A stretch of 64,000 nt of DNA, from NCBI GenBank assembly GCA_002682825.1, contig NOKP01000008.1, positions 1,227,595 through 1,291,594 on the forward strand, read 5' to 3'. Position 1 is the first letter of the stretch; every line of letters begins with the position of its first letter. Below the pieces are notes generated by a model. That model made no database searches. It was not told the origin of the DNA and saw nothing but the letters and a program-made list of their open reading frames with translations. This DNA is from Neonectria sp. B-13 (lineage: Eukaryota; Ascomycota; Sordariomycetes; Hypocreales; Nectriaceae). Shown here one piece after another: positions 57,785-64,000 of the stretch. A program made the position numbers and the translations under genes.

Positions 57785-58949
57785 AGACCGGCGAGACGCC
57801 GACCCCCGGGTCGAACGCTCGAACTTTGGACCCATCGATGTGTGTGGTCCCGGGCTGGCATTCAGTAGCCAGTTCGTTAAGTGGATACCTACCACGAAGC
57901 TCTTCATTGTCCGGTCGATACTTTGAAGAGTGTGATTACTTTTAAACCCGTTCGCACGCCCTCTATTTCAGATACATTGTGGATTTACGTTCGCACTTGT
58001 CCGACATTACTTTTCTACCGACGAAGTGTTTTGATGCTTTCCTCGTCACAACCTTCTACTCTCATCCTCCTTCATTGCTCTGCCTTCATTCTCCAATCGA
58101 TGCTTTGAAGTACCCGACTACCTTTCTTATACACTCGCACCTCCTTCCTTTCAGGCTTTTTGAGGACCTACGCTTTCGACCTATTCGACACTGCTTCGCT
58201 ACAGACAATTCTTCATCACAGCGCCCTCCCCCTCCCTCCTTCCATCGCTCTGCCCTAATCCTCTGGTCGATACTTCGGAGAGTTCAACTACTCCCTCGTG
58301 CAGTCGCATGTCCTCCCTTTCAGGCTCTTGAGGATCTGCACTTTCGCATCTGCCCGACCTTTCTTCTCTACCGGAAATGTGCTTCGACGACTTTCTCATC
58401 ACAACACTTCTATCACTTTGCCTTCATCGTTCGGTCGATACTTGAAGAGCCCAACGACTTCCCTTATTCAGCTGCACGTCTTTCATTTCAGGTTTCCTGA
58501 GGATCTACGCTCTCGGTGTGGCAGACATGACTTCTCGACCGACAATGTGCCTGGATGCTTTCCCCATCACAGAATCTTCCACATGGTGCCATCTCTCGAA
58601 ACATTCAGTGATCGGTTGCAGAATATTGGAGAGCTAAATTTCAGTTCAGCTTCATTGCGGACCTATCCCTTTGTCGCTTTCCCAATCTCGCCTCTTTGTC
58701 GTCAGATGCATGAGCAGCTACTTTCGCTCTCAATGGACGTTGAGTGGCATACCAAACACGAACCCGTCATTGTCTGGTCAATACTTTAAAGAGCCCAATT
58801 GCCCCCCAACGCCGTCGCACGCCCTCCCTTTCAACTTCATTGTTGTGGATCTGCTCTTTTCTCTCTTTTCCAACTTCACGTCTCTGCCCTCAAAGAAATG
58901 ACAAGCTACTTTCGCTGTCAATGGATGCCGTCTTGTTCGACCAGTCCAT
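57785..58949. repeat. Satellite-like array with dispersed repeat copy A (right arm)
   Basis: Mirror of 25735-26899. Copy A of the 150-bp element occupies 57785-57934, and the 160-183-bp units follow. Confidence 0.75.
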
Positions 58950-59270
58950 TCAGGCCAGAACGAAAAGAGACAAGATGCAGTTTGGGGAGCTAGTCGGTAT
59001 CTGCGCTGGGTTCATCGGAAACTTGGACTGGCACTTATGAACCTGCGGGTGCCGATGTCCCAACAACGGAAGAATAGAGCAACTCGGTGCTCTTTTTCTT
59101 ACAGATTTCAACTGGGGTAAGCGATCGGCACTCCATGCAGAGCCCATCGACCATCACTCAAGGCAGAGAAAATTTTGCTTCTTCAATCGAGATAGCTTCA
59201 TTCGCACTCTTCCTTCCACGACAACATCCAACGCGCCATAGCTATCAGAACACGCAGACGTTCCATCTTT

Positions 59271-59422
59271 GAACTCTCATTCGGCTCGCACTCGCCCATT
59301 CAACTCAGGTCCACTCATCCTACTCCGACTCGCACGTTCTACTTGAACTCACTCAATGTACTCGCTCATTGTACTCGCACTAGCTCATTCGACTCGGACT
59401 CGCATCATTATCTGCTACCCAC
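59271..59422. repeat. Degenerate GAGT/CATTC repeat (right arm)
   Basis: Mirror of 25262-25413; on this strand it reads as ACTCGCACT/CTCATTC units. Confidence 0.7.
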
Positions 59423-59554
59423 CACCAGACCGTCCTAATGTCAACTCGTCGTTCCTAGTCTACCTATCCTCCTCGCTTGAGATAGGCTCCCTTCAAGTAA
59501 TATACAGACTGCGATTGAGGGACACTGGCTCCATTTGGGACCGCACAGGCACAA

Positions 59555-60669
59555 ATGACTGCAGATGAGCTTGACCTTCAACACCAGCGGAATCAGACTC
59601 CACCCCGTCAGACACCAGACTTTCCGAACTTCCAATTCGCCAGTCGTTGGTTCATCGAGCTCATCGAACACCGACGCCCAGATGTAGACGTTGAAGCGTC
59701 GCATCTCACGCGAGGCGTTCCTCATGCAGATGCCGCTCTTCGCAAAGAGCGCGCGCACTACCTGATCCGTCCCTAGGTGGGCTGGGCCAAGTGTGAGCCA
59801 AGCTCAGTGCAAACACGTCCATGCACTACATGCCCTATGTTCATCTTTCTTCATCATGCTTCAAACCTGACGCCCTGGTCTGCACCTCTTGATCTTTTTA
59901 TCCCGTCACCATTCTCTTCATCCGGTGGTGTTTGCATGTGCTGCCCCCAAACATTACCTTCTCATCATCGCCTCACAATCAATCGAGTGCCTCTTTGAGG
60001 GTCATGTCGGAATGAATTCATATCTGGATGTAAGTGCTCACGTTATGTGCAGTATAGTCTGCGTACTCACATATTTAGACAGCCTCCGAAAAAGAACACG
60101 AATCTTTCCAATGATAGCGACCAGCGCGCGACGTCAACCATCGACGGATACCTCGATTGCTTCCTGAGGGCAGAAACGCGACTTGGACAGGGTTGGTGGT
60201 TTCGCCGCTCACCGAGTCATCCCATGGACCGTATTATGAGGTGAACGGAACGGGTCAATATGCGACTACTGTCCAGGAGCAGTTTCTGCTGGTGAATATG
60301 GAAGAGTCTGATCAGTCTGATCAGACCGTTCTCCTCCGCTTAGGTATCGCCTAAGTTGGCCCGTCGTTTCGAGAATTTCTCTTTCAAATTCGAAAAGTTG
60401 TGATATTCACCATCCCTTCGAATGATGCCTTTTGCAAGTTTGCTGAGGTCCTGGGTGACCGCTACCTGCTCATACCATCACTCGTGCCACAATTGCGGTT
60501 GGAACACCTCATCTTCTCAACGCGGAACATGAAAAATGCACCAGGGCTGTCCTTACACCGCGGATATGGTTGCACCGTCCATGGGCATGTGCAAGGCGCT
60601 CGCGAACACTTGATGGCCTGGGTCGAAATGTTTTCAACTGAGCTCGACATTACGCTATTCCTGGTCTGA
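59555..60669 (+). pseudogene. Decayed coding segments, unknown family (right-arm copy)
   Basis: Mirror of 24015-25129, same stops and frame changes; the 21-nt palindrome is at 60306-60326. Confidence 0.35.
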
Positions 60670-61053
60670 CTTCGGAGAGACTTCCAAAACAAATCGGCCA
60701 CGAAGCCTAGAGTTTGCTCTCTCATGGTTGCAGAGGGATTCAAGGTTGAAAGGGGATTCGGTATATTGGTCAAGATTGCATGGAGGAAGGATTTCATCTT
60801 TGTGGTGAGATAGGTCGACACGCTGCAGAATGGGGGTTCACGTTGAACGATACACCGGTAGACTAAACTCGACTGTCCTCCAATTATTTTGCAGATGAGG
60901 ACTCAATGTCACCATTTTTGAACTGTTTTAATGATGTCTCCATCTTGCACATGTGAATGGTATAGGTACGAGATGGGGAGACGCTTACTGAGTTCCTTAC
61001 CTTGGGAGACTGTGATAAGCAACACACGGATGCGCATCACGCAAAGGGAAGGG

Positions 61054-61193
61054 GAGGTAGGCTTAAGGAAGCAGGATTAAGGCAGCATGATTAAGGTTAG
61101 TAGGACCGAGGTTTTAGGACTGAGGTTTTAGGATTGAGGTTTTAGGATTGAGGCTTAGAATTGAGGCTTAGGATGGAGGGTTTAGGATTGAGG
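61054..61193. repeat. Minisatellite of 13-15-bp units (right arm)
   Basis: Mirror of 23491-23630; on this strand the unit reads GGTTTTAGGATTGA. Confidence 0.9.
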
Positions 61194-61363
61194 TAGTAGA
61201 GTTAAGGACCAATAAAGACAAGAGAAACACTTTGGCCGTGTCCTCAGTGATGATGTTTATAAAGCCCTGGTTTCATATAAGAGAGACTCTTCTAGAGTGA
61301 GACAGTGGTAACTAGAATAAGGCCTCGTCGTGAACGGCATCTGTCGTCGCGACTCGTAATCAT

Positions 61364-61884
61364 ACGAGTAATTCACCTATCGTACATGTCCCATCCTCTG
61401 TCATTACCACGGGTCCTCCCTCCCAGTCTCATCGATCATGCGATATCAAAGCAAATTAGTAAAGCAAAGTTCTTGTAGTTCGGCGACGCCCATCGTCGTG
61501 ACTCGTGGCCATATCCACCCATTGTACATGCCCCATCTCTGCGATTACCACTGATCCTCCGTTCCAGTTCATCGATCCTTCGAAAGCAAAGCAAATCATC
61601 AAAGCAAAGTTCTTGTTGTTCGGCGACGCCCATCGTCACGTTATCACCCATCATACGTGTTCCCCTCGAATCCTCCTGCATTACCACTGATCTTCGGTTC
61701 CAGCAACATCCTCAACCCATTGTCCGTATCCACTTTCATCAACTTCGGTGTTATCTCCAAGGCAAGTTTCGATAGTAGCGGATTCGGCGGAGTAGAAGGC
61801 AGTTTCGACCGACTCACTCTCACCCCAAGTATTATCAGCGGCGGTGGAAGCAGCGTGGTCAGCAGACTCAGCATTACCTCAGGT
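61364..61884. repeat. Tail duplications of the decayed gene (right arm)
   Basis: Mirror of 22800-23320, including the 140-bp period repeat. Confidence 0.7.
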
Positions 61885-62005
61885 GTCATCAATCGCAGTC
61901 GTACCATTCTTGTCATCAGCCCCTGATAGTTGTCGGGGTTGGCCACATCAACGTCAGTGCTGGTCCAGGCGTAGTCAAACGAAGTCTCATCGTCCTTTTT
62001 GACCT

Positions 62006-64000
62006 CTAGTACATATTCCAGTCTTGGTCCTCGACTCCTCTCGTATTACCACTGATCTTCGATACAGAAGCATCCTCAACCCATTGTCCATATCCGCTAT
62101 CATCAACGTCGATATCACCTCTAGAGTGAGTTTTGGTTGTCGCGGAGTTGGCGGAGTTGGCGGAGTTAGCGGAGTTGAAGCCAGTTTTGACCGTCTCTCC
62201 CCAAGTATGACCAGCGGCGAAAGTGGCGTAGCCAGCAATACCCCAGCCGTCGTCGGTGTCCGTCTGGTAGATGCCGCGCATTTGTCGAGAAGTGTCAAGG
62301 TTGACCCAGGCGTAATCAAGCGAAGTCGTATCGTCGTTGTCATTGACCCGAGAGTTGTCAAGATCGGTCACATCAGCATCAAGTGTGCGAATAGCGGACG
62401 GTTCTTCGGCATGGATGGCTTCGATCACTTTACTGACAAGGTCGTGGGTTGCCTTGTCGTCCTTGTTCTTGTCTGCGATGCGAGCCATGGCCAGGGAAAC
62501 CAATTGATGGCATTCTTGGCCTTTCCTTTGAATAGTTCAGGGCGAGTTTGCTTTGCGGCCTGTCGGAACTTGACTTGCTTTCCCACAGATCCTTCGTCGT
62601 ACGATATAGGGAAGCGGGGAATATCATGGGTTGCTTTACCTTTCTGACCAAACACTTCAGGAAATGGGGCAGTTGAGACCAGAGGATAGTTGCGCAGCGC
62701 ATGGTCGCTCTTTTGCTTAGTGTCGTGTGCAATATAAGCTTGCCTGTATCGGTACCTGAGGTAGGAGATTTCCTCCCCTGGTCTTCCACGTACCAACCGT
62801 CATCGTTCCATGTCGAAGAAGATGACGGTGGCTGCTATCGCCAGCCTTGCAATTTTGCCCCGACACTTGGCCTTTCGACAAATGGAATGGCGAAGAATGT
62901 TCTTGCTCTCGACCTTGGCGTGAACATGTTGAATGCATTTGTCGCAGAACTTTGCCCATGTTGCCTTTGAGTTGCCCTGTCGGATGGTCGCAAACCCCGA
63001 AGGTGAGGTGAGGCGAGACAAGGTTAGGTAAGGTTAGGTGAGGTTAGGTCTTAGGTGTATACCTGTTTTCTTCAACATACTTGAAGAGACTGCCCAAATG
63101 CGTGCCTTGGAAGGTGCATTTCTTCGTTTCGAGGATGACGAGGGCCATGCGAGCTCGAGCGGCTAGGCGTTGGTCCAAGAATCCTGCATGTCGGATTCAC
63201 CCTCGACAAGGTACTCTCTCAGAGCGCGTTTGTGAGCGTACATTCCAGGCCCGACGTACTCAAGGTGCGGTCGTTGTGGTGGCGGCTGCTCGGTGGCGGC
63301 GGCGGAGGGAGGCGCATACGCGGAGCGGATGAGGCCGGTGATTTGTCCATTCTCAAGTCCTTTTATGCGCGGTCGAAGAGAAGGGTGTCCAAATTCAAAG
63401 AAATCGTCGTTAACCATCAGACGCCGAACCCTTAGAACTTCATTGTGGGCAAGTGTTCATCTCGGCGGCGGCAACGGCGTGATGCCACTGCTTGCCCAAA
63501 CGCAGGAAGCCAGGGCACAGGACCGCTTTCTTGCCCGGCTCGAACTCGGACTTTTTGCGACCAGGTACGAGGATGTGTCCGCCGTCGAGGACGGCATCTC
63601 GGAGGTTGCGGAGGGTGCGGCGGAGGGACGGGTTCCCAGCCAACAAGTGCTCGCCCTAGGTGTACTTGGCGTGCCCTTTCGCGTCAGATCACAAACAGCC
63701 AGGCCGGCTTCGTGGCTTGGTGAATCATCGATTGTTCGAACTTGAATCTGGCCAAGGGGGGTTTTTGGTGTAGAAGGGGCTTTGAGGCGGCCTTCCCATT
63801 CGTTTTTCTGTGCCGAATACCCAACAATAACGAGGGCAGGTCCGACACGCCCAGGTTCGATCCGATTCAAGTGGTCGATGGCGTTCCGCAAGTGTCCATT
63901 CTGGTACACCGAGACAATGAACTCAAGCCCGAACAATGCGTGGATTGGGTTTGCCCATGATGTACCAATTGGGACTTCTATCGATCCGAGTCATGCCAAG
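62006..64000 (-). pseudogene. Decayed multi-exon gene, right-arm copy, truncated by the window end
   Basis: Mirror of 20684-22678. The CCTAACCT-type repeat is at 63002-63057, reading TTAGG on this strand. The 5' portion of the decayed gene (left 20170-20683) would lie beyond 64000 if the inverted repeat continues. Confidence 0.45.

Larger units (their letters stand above)
42293..64000 (-). repeat. Right arm of the large inverted repeat
   Basis: Reverse complement of 20684-42192 (as 42492-64000), plus 199 nt (42293-42491) not present in the left arm before the gap. It runs to the end of the window, so its true length is unknown. Confidence 0.97.

Overview
The window looks like nuclear DNA of a filamentous ascomycete, most likely of the Eurotiales (Aspergillus/Penicillium type; inferred from gene content and style, no marker gene was compared). 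The genes have short introns (mostly 50-130 nt) with GTAAGT-like donors and CTAAC/CTAAT branch points. Families typical of these fungi are present: a Zn2Cys6 regulator, a NACHT-ankyrin receptor, a mitochondrial phosphate carrier, SDA1 and an Adh6/7-type dehydrogenase.

Left unique part (1-20,683). A Zn2Cys6 transcription factor (minus, 3' end outside the window) and a FAD-dependent oxidoreductase (plus, 2511-3944) diverge from a shared 0.9-kb promoter that carries three exact copies of GAGACCACC. After a 2.6-kb stretch without a recognisable gene comes the four-exon mitochondrial phosphate carrier (6590-7782, minus). Next is a 6.2-kb single-exon NACHT-ankyrin gene (9101-15337, minus) and, behind it, a two-exon gene for a 76-residue Gln/Ser/Gly-rich protein (16127-16413, minus). 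From about 16.4 kb the sequence is gene-poor.

Inverted repeat (20,684-64,000). Everything from 20,684 to 42,192 recurs in reverse complement from 64,000 back to 42,492: position x pairs with 84,684-x, with no net insertion or deletion over 21.5 kb and no difference in any stretch compared. The arms meet at exactly 100 N (42,193-42,292) inside a Thr/Ser-rich repeat-coding gene, present as two 5' halves facing each other. The right arm runs 199 nt deeper into that gene. Two identical copies of SDA1, normally a single-copy gene, and the placeholder-sized gap make a scaffolding or duplicate-contig artefact the simplest reading; a real, very recent palindromic duplication cannot be excluded.

Each arm, from outside to centre: a decayed zone (about 20-30 kb on the left) of frameshifted, coding-like fragments, a 160-183-bp satellite array, a 150-bp dispersed repeat and several minisatellites and palindromes; then intact SDA1 (727 aa, 60S ribosome biogenesis); a 388-aa zinc alcohol dehydrogenase; a 4.8-kb gap holding two weak small-gene candidates; and the secreted Cys/Thr-rich protein cut by the gap. 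Apart from the divergent regulator/oxidoreductase pair, the genes do not form an obvious pathway.
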